From: Streptomyces griseoincarnatus
GTDB lineage: Bacteria; Actinomycetota; Actinomycetes; Streptomycetales; Streptomycetaceae
Length of the DNA stretch: 64,000 nucleotides
Assembly: GCA_014649575.1 (NCBI GenBank)
Contig: BMTH01000005.1
Location: 372,001 to 436,000 of the forward strand
Reading direction: 5' to 3'
The notes under the pieces were generated by a model, which had not been told where the DNA came from, made no database searches, and saw nothing but the letters and a program-made list of their open reading frames with translations. Shown here piece by piece: positions 33,627 through 40,827 of the stretch; position 1 is the stretch's first letter; every line of letters begins with the position of its first letter. The position numbers and the translations under genes were made by a program.

Positions 33627-34355
33627 TCACGCCCCGATGTTCCTCAGCGCCTCCCGCACGGACAGCGGCGCGAACCGGCCGCCCTCGCGGGCGACGAAGT
33701 CGCGTACCGCGTCCGGGTCGGTCTTGGCGTACTCGCGCAGGGCCCAGCCGATGGCCTTGCGGACGAAGAAGTCGGGGTGGCCGGACTGGCGCAGGCAGTA
33801 GCCGAAGAGACGCTCGGCGTCGGTGCGTTCCTTGAAGCGGAGCTGGTGCAGCAGCGCGGTGCGTACGAGCCACTTGTCGTCGTCGGCGCTCCACCGGTCC
33901 ATCTCGGCGGTGAGCGCGGGGTCGGCGGCGACGAGCGTCCCGACGACGTGCGCGGCGAGCAGGTCGACGGTGTCCCACCAGGGCACGGCGGTGACGAGGT
34001 GCCGGGTCACGGGCAGGAAGCCGGAGGAGCACCGCCGCACGTGCCGGCGCAGGTAGTCGACGGCGAAGTAGTGGTACTCCCGCGCGGGCAGCTTCCAGCA
34101 GCGCAGCGCGACCGCGGTGCAGTCGGCCTCGGACGGGCGGGGCAGTCCGGCCTCGACGGTGCGGGACAGGGCGCGGCGCACCGGGGTCTTCAGTCCCAGG
34201 AAGGGTGCGACGTCCTTCATGTAGGCCCGCATGGCGTCGGCCGCGACGGGATCGGCGGCGGCCGCGTACGCGGCGACGAGCCGCTCCACCACCGTGTCGG
34301 CCAGCGTGCTGTCCGGCACCCGCGGCGGCGGCGGACCGTCTTCTGTGACGCGCAT
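33627..34355 (-). CDS. AlkD-type DNA alkylation repair protein
   Basis: 242-residue HEAT-repeat-like DNA glycosylase relative of AlkD. Segments fitting the family: MRAYMKDVAPFLGLKTPVRR, ALRCWKLPAREYHYFAVDYL, VPWWDTVDLLAAHVVG and WSADDDKWLVRTALLHQLRF; the WxxxxDDKW and FFVRKAIGWALREYAKTDPD stretch is a strong match. It would remove N3/N7-alkylated purines. ATG at 34355 is preceded by TAGTGT at 7 bases, so the message is probably leaderless. It is divergent from a TVP38 gene. Confidence 0.9.
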   Translation of the reverse strand: MRVTEDGPPPPRVPDSTLADTVVERLVAAYAAAADPVAADAMRAYMKDVAPFLGLKTPVRRALSRTVEAGLPRPSEADCTAVALRCWKLPAREYHYFAVDYLRRHVRRCSSGFLPVTRHLVTAVPWWDTVDLLAAHVVGTLVAADPALTAEMDRWSADDDKWLVRTALLHQLRFKERTDAERLFGYCLRQSGHPDFFVRKAIGWALREYAKTDPDAVRDFVAREGGRFAPLSVREALRNIGA

Positions 34356-34362
34356 GAGACGC

Positions 34363-34398
34363 ACACTACGGCGATCTCGCACACATGTCGGTTAGTGT
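34363..34398. promoter_or_regulatory. Divergent leaderless promoters with identical -10 boxes
   Basis: The -10 TAGTGT occurs once on each strand: 34368-34363 reading left (7 bases before the ATG at 34355) and 34393-34398 reading right (6 bases before the ATG at 34405). The two start sites are only 50 bases apart, so both polymerases compete for the same short stretch. Confidence 0.6.
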
Positions 34399-34404
34399 CA
34401 CCGG

Positions 34405-35193
34405 ATGCTCGATGCCACCAACCGCTCTGGGGGCACCGCCACGGCCCGTCCCCGGGCCGGCTCGTCCGACCTCGCGGTCGCCGTCCCCACGGCCGCTCCC
34501 GTTCTCGCGCCCGCTCCCGGTTTCGCCGGGCGGTGCGCGAGAGTCCTGCTGTCACCGTGGTCCCGGCTGTCCCTGCTGGTCGTGCTGCTCGCCTCGGCGG
34601 CGGTGGTCATGGTGGTGCTGGAGCCGCAGCAGCTGCTGACCGAGGGCCTGCCGGCCCAGCTCGGCGGTGCCGTGGGCGTCGTCGCCTACGCGGTGGCGTA
34701 CGGGGCGTGCACGGTGGCGTTCGTGCCGCGCCCGCTGCTGAACCTGGCCGCGGGGGCGTTGTTCGGCTCCCAGTTCGGGCTGGTGGCGGCGCTGGGCGGG
34801 ACGGTGCTGGGCGCGGGTCTCGCGTTCTGCCTGGGCCGGGTGCTCGGCCAGGAGGCGCTGCGTCCGCTGCTGCGCGGGCGCTGGCTGAAGGCCGCGGACC
34901 ACCAGCTGAGCCGGCACGGTTTCCGGTCGATGCTGGCGGCGCGGCTGTTCCCCGGCATCCCGTTCGCCGCCGCCAACTACTGCGCCTCGGTCTCCCGGAT
35001 GGGCCTGCTGCCGTTCCTGCTGGCGACGGCGCTCGGCTCGATCCCGAACACCGCCGCCTACGTGGTGGCGGGCGCCCGTGCCTCCACCCCGACGTCCCCG
35101 GCCTTCCTGATCGCGCTGGCCTGCATCGCCGTGCCGGGTCTCGCCGGCGCGGTCGTGGCGTGGCGCAAGCGGCACCGGCTGCGCGCCGGGTAG
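34405..35193 (+). CDS. TVP38/TMEM64-family membrane protein
   Basis: 262-residue SNARE-associated (VTT) domain protein with five or six hydrophobic segments. VAFVPRPLLNLAAGALFGSQ and ARLFPGIPFAAANYCASVSR with the Gly-Pro rich signature identify the family. It shares its fold class with the DedA protein at 27061-27708. Roles in lipid scrambling are proposed for the family; nothing here narrows it. The message is probably leaderless. Confidence 0.9.
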   Translation: MLDATNRSGGTATARPRAGSSDLAVAVPTAAPVLAPAPGFAGRCARVLLSPWSRLSLLVVLLASAAVVMVVLEPQQLLTEGLPAQLGGAVGVVAYAVAYGACTVAFVPRPLLNLAAGALFGSQFGLVAALGGTVLGAGLAFCLGRVLGQEALRPLLRGRWLKAADHQLSRHGFRSMLAARLFPGIPFAAANYCASVSRMGLLPFLLATALGSIPNTAAYVVAGARASTPTSPAFLIALACIAVPGLAGAVVAWRKRHRLRAG

Positions 35194-35209
35194 CGGCGGG
35201 GGCGGTCCG

Positions 35210-36379
35210 TCAGGTCCGCTCCAGGATCATCGCGTTGGCGAGCCCGCCGGCCTCGCACATGGTCTGCAGGGCGTAGCGCGCGCCGCGCTCCTGCATGGCG
35301 TGGACCAGGGTGGTCGTCAGCCGGGTACCGCTCGCGCCGAGCGGATGGCCGAGGGCGATGGCACCGCCGTGCACGTTGACCTTGCCGAGGTCGGCGCCGG
35401 TCTCCTGCTGCCAGGCGAGGACCACGCTGGAGAACGCCTCGTTGACCTCGAACAGGTCGATGTCGTCGAGGGAGAGCCCGGCCCGGCGCAGCACCTTCTC
35501 GGTGGCCGGGACGACGCCGGTGAGCATCAGCAGCGGGTCGGAGCCGGTGACGGCGAAGCTGTGCAGCCGGGCGAGGGGACGCAGGCCGAGCCTGGCGGCC
35601 GTCTCCCCCGCCATGACGAGGACGGCGGACGCGCCGTCGTTGACGGGGCTTGCGTTGCCGGCGGTGACGTTCCACTCGATCTGCGGGAAGCGCTCGGCGA
35701 AGTGCGGGTCGTGATAGGCGGGCCGGAGCCCGGCGAGGACCTCGGTGCTGGTGTCCGGCCGTACGCACTCGTCGCGGGTGACGCCCTCCAGGGGCGCCAC
35801 CTCGGCGTCGAACAGCCCGGCGTCCCAGGCCGTGGCGGCCCGGCGGTGCGAGGTCACGGCGAAGGCGTCCATCTGCTCGCGGGTGATCGACCACTTGGCG
35901 GCGATGAGTTCGGCGCTGATGCCCTGCGGGACGAGCCCTTCCGGGTGGCGCGCGGCGATCCCGGGGCCGAACGGGTCCTTGCCCTCGGGAACGTTGGACC
36001 ACATCGGCACCCGGCTCATCGACTCCACACCGCAGGCGACGGCGATGTCGTACGCGCCGGAGATGACGCCCTGGGCGGCGAAGTGCACGGCCTGCTGGGA
36101 GGAGCCGCACTGGCGGTCGACGGTGGTGGCGGGCACGGACTCGGGCAGTCCGGCGGAGAGGGCGGCGTAGCGGGTGGTGTTCATGGCCTGCTCGCCGACC
36201 TGGTCGACGGTGCCGCCGATGACGTCGTCGATGAGCTCGGGGTCCACGCCGGAGCGTGCGACGAGGGTGCGCAGGGTGTGGGCGAGCAGTTCGACGGGGT
36301 GGACGTGGGCGAGGGCGCCGTTGGGCTTGCCCTTCCCGACGGGGGTGCGTACGGCTTCCACGATGACTGCGTCACGCAT
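35210..36379 (-). CDS. Thiolase (acetyl-CoA C-acyltransferase)
   Basis: 389-residue thiolase. The nucleophile Cys91 is in VDRQCGSSQQAVHFAAQGVI; NEAFSSVVLAWQ, GGAIALGHPLGASGTR with the catalytic His and MCEAGGLANAMI with the second Cys follow. It would cleave or form 3-oxoacyl-CoA in fatty acid or steroid side-chain degradation. The steroid-type is favoured by the CEAGG motif. ATG at 36379. The HxlR regulator is divergent and the two operators in between suggest it controls this gene. Confidence 0.93.
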   Translation of the reverse strand: MRDAVIVEAVRTPVGKGKPNGALAHVHPVELLAHTLRTLVARSGVDPELIDDVIGGTVDQVGEQAMNTTRYAALSAGLPESVPATTVDRQCGSSQQAVHFAAQGVISGAYDIAVACGVESMSRVPMWSNVPEGKDPFGPGIAARHPEGLVPQGISAELIAAKWSITREQMDAFAVTSHRRAATAWDAGLFDAEVAPLEGVTRDECVRPDTSTEVLAGLRPAYHDPHFAERFPQIEWNVTAGNASPVNDGASAVLVMAGETAARLGLRPLARLHSFAVTGSDPLLMLTGVVPATEKVLRRAGLSLDDIDLFEVNEAFSSVVLAWQQETGADLGKVNVHGGAIALGHPLGASGTRLTTTLVHAMQERGARYALQTMCEAGGLANAMILERT

Positions 36380-36439
36380 GGTGCGGGCCTCCTTGGCCGG
36401 ACCGGGTCAGGACGGGATGCCACCGGGGCGCTGCTACCG

Positions 36440-36514
36440 GTGAGTAGGAAATCCGAACTCACCATAACGCGGTAGGTTGGAAAATCAAACCTTTATCGGT
36501 GGTGCCCGTAAACT
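36440..36514 (+). promoter_or_regulatory. Two operator-like repeats and hxlR promoter
   Basis: GTGAGT-N11-ACTCAC spans 36440-36462. AGGTTGGAAAATCAAACCT (36474-36492) is an imperfect palindrome, 7 of 8 pairs matching. TAAACT (36509-36514) ends 6 bases before the hxlR ATG, a leaderless -10. The second repeat overlaps where a -35 would be, predicting autoregulation by HxlR and control of the divergent thiolase. Confidence 0.5.
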
Positions 36515-36520
36515 GACCCC

Positions 36521-36991
36521 ATGGCCGCCTCCAAAGACCCGCGCCCCTGCTCCGTCGCCGACGCGCTCGCACTCGTGGGCGAGAAGTACTCCCTGCTCGT
36601 GCTGCGCGAGGTGTGCCTCGGCAACGGCCGCTTCGACCAGCTCGTGCGCAACATCGGCGCGCCGCGCGACATCCTGGCCACGCGGCTGCGGCGCCTGGTC
36701 GACGCCGGGATCCTCACCAAGCGCCCGTACAGCGAGCGCCCGCAGCGCTTCGAGTACCGGCCCACCCGGGCCGGTCTCGAACTGGAGCCCGTGCTGTGGA
36801 CGCTGAAGGAGTGGGGCGACCGGCATCTCCGGGCCGACAGCGGCACGCCGATGAAGCTCGAGCACCACTGCGGCGACGAGTTCGTGCCGGTCGTCACCTG
36901 CCGGGCCTGCGGCGAGGAGGCACGTCACCAGGACCTCACCGCGCACCCCCAGGCCCCCGGCTGGACGGTGCGCGGCCCCGCCGCCGCCTGA
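36521..36991 (+). CDS. HxlR-family regulator with C-terminal zinc-ribbon-like tail
   Basis: 156-residue winged-helix regulator. HxlR core: CSVADALALVGEKYSLLVLR, NIGAPRDILATRLRRLVDAG and YRPTRAGLELEPVLWTLKEW. A C-terminal extension (about 115-150) holds HHCGDEFVPVVTCRACGEEA, a Cys/His set that could bind zinc. Such regulators often control the divergent gene; here this is the thiolase. Translation is probably leaderless. Confidence 0.92.
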   Translation: MAASKDPRPCSVADALALVGEKYSLLVLREVCLGNGRFDQLVRNIGAPRDILATRLRRLVDAGILTKRPYSERPQRFEYRPTRAGLELEPVLWTLKEWGDRHLRADSGTPMKLEHHCGDEFVPVVTCRACGEEARHQDLTAHPQAPGWTVRGPAAA

Positions 36992-37155
36992 GCGTCACCC
37001 GTACGGACGCGGCGGGCCACCGGACCTTCGCCGAGGCTTCATCTCCGGACGCTACAGTTCGCCATCGGCGCGCCCGATGATCGACAGCACCGCAGCCGGC
37101 GGTGGGGGTGTGCCCTTCGACCTTTCCGCGATCGGCACTTGGATCCCACTGCCCC

Positions 37156-38031
37156 ATGTCTTGGTTCGAATCCCTGATCCTCGGCCTCGTCCAGGGTCTG
37201 ACCGAGTTCCTGCCCGTCTCCTCCAGCGCGCATCTGCGGCTGACCGCGGCCTTCTCCGGCTGGGAGGACCCCGGCGCCGCCTTCACCGCGATCACACAGA
37301 TCGGCACGGAGACCGCTGTGCTGATCTACTTCCGCAAGGACATCGGGCGCATCCTGTCCGCGTGGACCCGTTCGCTCACCGACAAGGAGATGCGCCGGGA
37401 CCAGGACGCGCGCATGGGCTGGCTGGTCGTCGTCGGCTCGATCCCGATCGGCGTGCTCGGGGTGACGCTCAAGGACCAGATCGAGGGCCCGTTCCGCGAT
37501 CTGCGGCTGACGGCGGCGATGCTGATCGGCATGGGCATCGTCCTGGGCGTCGCCGACCGGCTCGCGGCGCGCGCCGAGAGCGGCGGCCGGCACCGGGTGG
37601 CGGCGCCCCGCAAGGAGCTGGCCGACCTGACGTTCCGTGACGGCCTCATCTACGGCGTGTGCCAGGCGCTGGCCCTGATCCCGGGTGTCTCCCGCTCCGG
37701 GGCCACCATCAGCGGCGGCCTGTTCATGGGCTACCGGCGCGAGGCCGCCGCCCGTTACTCGTTCCTGCTCGCCATCCCCGCCGTGCTCGCCTCCGGCCTG
37801 TTCGAGCTGAAGGACGCGGCGGACGGCGGGCACGTCTCCTGGGGGCCGACGCTCTTCGCCACGGTGATCGCGTTCATCACCGGGTACGCGGTGATCGCGT
37901 GGTTCATGAAGTTCATCTCGACCAAAAGCTTCATGCCGTTCGTCTGGTACCGGATCGCGCTCGGCATTGTCATCGTCGCCCTGGTGGCGACGGGTGTCCT
38001 GAGCCCGCACGCGGGCGAATCCGGCGGCTGA
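37156..38031 (+). CDS. uppP: Undecaprenyl-diphosphatase (BacA/UppP)
   Basis: 291-residue integral membrane phosphatase that recycles undecaprenyl diphosphate to the monophosphate carrier for peptidoglycan synthesis; over-production gives bacitracin resistance. Signature 1 LVQGLTEFLPVSSSAHL (about 10-27) and signature 2 ALALIPGVSRSGATISGG (about 180-197) are intact. Seven or eight hydrophobic segments. ATG at 37156 (MSWFESLILG) is standard. A long terminator follows, separating it from the injection-system cluster. Confidence 0.96.
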   Translation: MSWFESLILGLVQGLTEFLPVSSSAHLRLTAAFSGWEDPGAAFTAITQIGTETAVLIYFRKDIGRILSAWTRSLTDKEMRRDQDARMGWLVVVGSIPIGVLGVTLKDQIEGPFRDLRLTAAMLIGMGIVLGVADRLAARAESGGRHRVAAPRKELADLTFRDGLIYGVCQALALIPGVSRSGATISGGLFMGYRREAAARYSFLLAIPAVLASGLFELKDAADGGHVSWGPTLFATVIAFITGYAVIAWFMKFISTKSFMPFVWYRIALGIVIVALVATGVLSPHAGESGG

Positions 38032-38117
38032 ACCCGGGCCACAGATGTAGCGCCGTCCAGCATTTCCCAGCCCCTGATTGCAGCATCACGCCGTGATCAT
38101 CTCCCACCAAGGGACGA

Positions 38118-38159
38118 CACGGAAGGGCCCGCACGGCTTGCCGTGCGGGCCCTTCCGTG
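38118..38159. terminator. Long bidirectional terminator
   Basis: A perfect 19-base-pair stem CACGGAAGGGCCCGCACGG / CCGTGCGGGCCCTTCCGTG with a CTTG loop lies between convergent uppP and the membrane protein gene of the eCIS. The 313-base gap 38032-38344 holds this and the hairpin at 38233-38260, and no gene. Confidence 0.88.
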
Positions 38160-38232
38160 CAGAGGAGGCCCGCCTGGGAGCGGGACGGGCCGAGAACGGG
38201 CGCCAGCGCGGGGTGACCTGACCGAACGGATT

Positions 38233-38260
38233 AACCCGGGTCCAGTTTCGGACCCGGGTT
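38233..38260 (-). terminator. Second hairpin, downstream of the eCIS membrane protein gene
   Basis: AACCCGGGTCC / GGACCCGGGTT, 11 perfect base pairs, 6-base loop, 84 bases past the minus-strand stop at 38345. Confidence 0.7.
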
Positions 38261-38344
38261 GGTCATTTCCGGACGGAGGGAGATCCAACTCTTTACAGGG
38301 AACGCCAGGGGCGATCGACAATGTCAGTGAATCGGGGGTCCGGT

Positions 38345-39676
38345 TCATTCCTTGGTGCTGCTGAGAATTCCGCTCACGTTCAGGACCTCGTGGCACCCCT
38401 GAGCCTGACGACCGGTCGCGGGCGTACCAGGCTTGGCGCAGGTCACGCTGATCGTCACGGTGTCGTTTTCGGCGATCTTGATGGGGGTCACCCAGTGGTA
38501 GTCCTGGTTACGGAAGGTCTCCAGCGCGATGGTGGTGATCTTGCGGTCGCCGAAGCTGAAGGTCAACACCCCTTCGTCACCCTGGAAGTTGGCGACGACG
38601 GCGTCCGTGACCCCGAAGACACTGTCCTTCGGCACCTTGTAGCTACGGGACTTGGTCTCCCCGGCGGCCAACTGCACGTCGATGGTCTCCGAGTGCTGGC
38701 CGCTGGTGCCCGTGACGCCCTCCTCGCCCGAGGCGCCATCGAGCCCACCGCCCGATCCGGCCGGTGCGCCCGACTCCCTGCCGCCCGGCTCGGAGTCCGA
38801 ACCGCCGCCGGTCTCGGCGCCCGGACGCTGTGCCCCGGCGGGCGTGGGACCCTGCTGGACCGCTTCCTCGGCGGCTTCCTTGGCGGCGCTCTTCACCACG
38901 GGACGCACCAGTGCGAACCAGGCGAGCAGCAGCGCGAGCAGCGCCGCCAGCAGAATCAGCAGCCATCGCGGGAAGATCGGGATCTGGACGAACTCCGCTT
39001 CCAGCGGCGGCCGGGCGGCGGGCTCGTCCCACCGGGACTGCTCCTCGTCACCGGTCTCGGCGGTGTCCACCGTGAACGGCCACACCACCGGGGCGCCGAA
39101 CCACACCGGCTTGGCCGTACGGACCCGCAGCCCGACCTCGGTCGACTCACCGGGCTCCAGCTTCGGCTGCGCCGGGGTGAAGGCGAACCCGAGTTCCTCG
39201 CCCGCCTGACCGGGCGTGAAGCCCACCTGCACCGGAGTGTTGCCCTGGTTGCGCACCACCAGCTTGTAGCGGCCGCGCAGCCAGCCGCGGCGTCGGCGCG
39301 GGGCCAGCTCGGTCTGCAGTTCGTGGAACGCCTCGATGTGCACGGTGGTTTCGAGGACGCGTACCGACTCGGGGTGCTCGGTCGGCAGAACCCGCACGCC
39401 GAGGGGCCTTTCGCCGGCCCGGATCTCCGGGGAGCGTGGCGGTGCCAGACGGAGCGTCACCGTTTCGGAGGTGCCGGGATAGAGCGAGACCCGGGCCGGT
39501 TCCACGGTGGTCCAGGGGGCGCAGTCCCCGACGACCTCCAGGTTGTACGCCTCGACGATGTCACTGTCGTTGCGGACGGTCAGAATGGTCGTGGCGATCT
39601 CGCCCGGCGTCACCGTCACGGCCGGAATGTCGAGGCCGGGCGCACCCGGACCGGAAGAGGCTGCAGAAGGCGTCAC
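38345..39676 (-). CDS. eCIS-linked single-pass membrane protein with Ig-like N domain (COG1470-like)
   Basis: 443 residues from GTG 39676. Residues 15-200 form two Ig-like folds (PAVTVTPGEIATTILTVRND and the repeat LEPGESTEVGLRVRTAKPVW), as in COG1470 proteins. A membrane segment at about 238-257 (WLLILLAALLALLLAWFALV) is followed by an Ala/Glu helix, a Gly/Ser-rich linker and a C-terminal beta domain with two Cys. No N-terminal signal peptide. It diverges from the LuxR regulator and lies at the left edge of the cluster. Role unknown; anchoring or sensing is plausible. The -10 TACCGT is 6 bases before GTG. Confidence 0.8.
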   Translation of the reverse strand: MTPSAASSGPGAPGLDIPAVTVTPGEIATTILTVRNDSDIVEAYNLEVVGDCAPWTTVEPARVSLYPGTSETVTLRLAPPRSPEIRAGERPLGVRVLPTEHPESVRVLETTVHIEAFHELQTELAPRRRRGWLRGRYKLVVRNQGNTPVQVGFTPGQAGEELGFAFTPAQPKLEPGESTEVGLRVRTAKPVWFGAPVVWPFTVDTAETGDEEQSRWDEPAARPPLEAEFVQIPIFPRWLLILLAALLALLLAWFALVRPVVKSAAKEAAEEAVQQGPTPAGAQRPGAETGGGSDSEPGGRESGAPAGSGGGLDGASGEEGVTGTSGQHSETIDVQLAAGETKSRSYKVPKDSVFGVTDAVVANFQGDEGVLTFSFGDRKITTIALETFRNQDYHWVTPIKIAENDTVTISVTCAKPGTPATGRQAQGCHEVLNVSGILSSTKE

Positions 39677-39913
39677 GCCACCACGGTAGAAGTGTGCCCC
39701 GGAGTCCCACGAGGAACGCGAGGGCAACAGCCGGGCAGTGACGTTGCCCGGCATCCTGATGCCAACCACTTCGTACCGGTGGCTCGTTGATGCGGCGCGC
39801 CGGATCCCGCGCGCCGCCCACCGGTGGTCGCCTCGTCCTGGAACCGCCCTTGCCCCCACGAACTCTGGAACAGGTAGCCACCGATGTCAGGTGCAGAGGA
39901 GACCAGCCCTGCC

Positions 39914-40606
39914 ATGTCCGACACCACGTCACATGAGCCCGCCCAGGCGAAAGCCGCCCATCGGACGTCCCGAGCCGGCCGTCCGGACCGGGTGACCGTC
40001 GCCGTCTACGCCGCCGATCCGGTGCTGCGCGTGGGCATCGTCCACCAGTTACGCCAGCGCCCCGAGGTCGACCTGGTCGACGACGCCGACGCGGAACGGG
40101 CCGAGGTGTCGCTGGTGGTCGTCGACAACGTCGGCGACGACGTGGTCGCCCTGCTGCACCGGCTGCGGCACAACAACGCCACCCGAACCGGCCTGGTGAT
40201 AGGCACGCTCGGAGCCGGCGCGCTGCAACGCGTCATCGAGTGCGGAGTGGCGGCGGTGCTGCGGCGCGCCGAGGCCGAACAGGACCGGCTCCTGAGCCTG
40301 GTACTGGCGATAGCCAACGGAGAGGGAGTACTGCCCGGCGACCTGCTCGGCAAGCTGCTCTCCCACGTGGGCAACCTCCAGCGCTCGGTACTCGACCCCG
40401 GGGGCCTGTCCCTGTCCACGCTGACCACCCGCGAGGCGGACATGCTGCGCCTGGTGTCGGAGGGCCTGGACACGGCGGAGATCGCGCGCAAGACCGCGTA
40501 CTCGGAACGGACCGTCAAGAACGTCCTGCATGAGATCATCACGCGACTGCAACTGCGCAACCGGGCCCACGCGGTGGGCTACGCCCTGCGCAACGGGCTG
40601 ATCTGA
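39914..40606 (+). CDS. LuxR-type regulator of the eCIS cluster, TTA-containing
   Basis: 230-residue response-regulator-like protein. The receiver-like N domain (VTVAVYAADPVLRVGIVHQL) lacks clear phosphoacceptor acidic pairs, so it is an atypical receiver. The C-terminal LuxR HTH is LTTREADMLRLVSEGLDTAE and TVKNVLHEIITRLQLRNRAH. ATG at 39914 is used (AGAGGA 13 bases before); ATG at 39884 would add 10 residues. Codon 46 (40049-40051) is TTA, so translation should need the bldA tRNA. Divergent from the membrane protein and upstream of all structural genes, it is the likely developmental switch of the cluster. Confidence 0.88.
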   Translation: MSDTTSHEPAQAKAAHRTSRAGRPDRVTVAVYAADPVLRVGIVHQLRQRPEVDLVDDADAERAEVSLVVVDNVGDDVVALLHRLRHNNATRTGLVIGTLGAGALQRVIECGVAAVLRRAEAEQDRLLSLVLAIANGEGVLPGDLLGKLLSHVGNLQRSVLDPGGLSLSTLTTREADMLRLVSEGLDTAEIARKTAYSERTVKNVLHEIITRLQLRNRAHAVGYALRNGLI

Positions 40607-40827
40607 CGGGGCGGTCGACTGGTTGGTACGGCCAATGGACCCGACGTACCGGCTGACACGGGTTCGTGCGAACTCTGTCCGGCGACCTCCGGGAACCCGG
40701 CGCTGCCCGAAAGCGCACCCCACGTTTCCCCCGGGTACGTCCCCACCGCCCTGCCGCCCCGCACCGGGGCGGCGCACAGTGGCGGGGGCACATCCAGATG
40801 CCGCACCAGACTGCGAAGGGGACCGTG

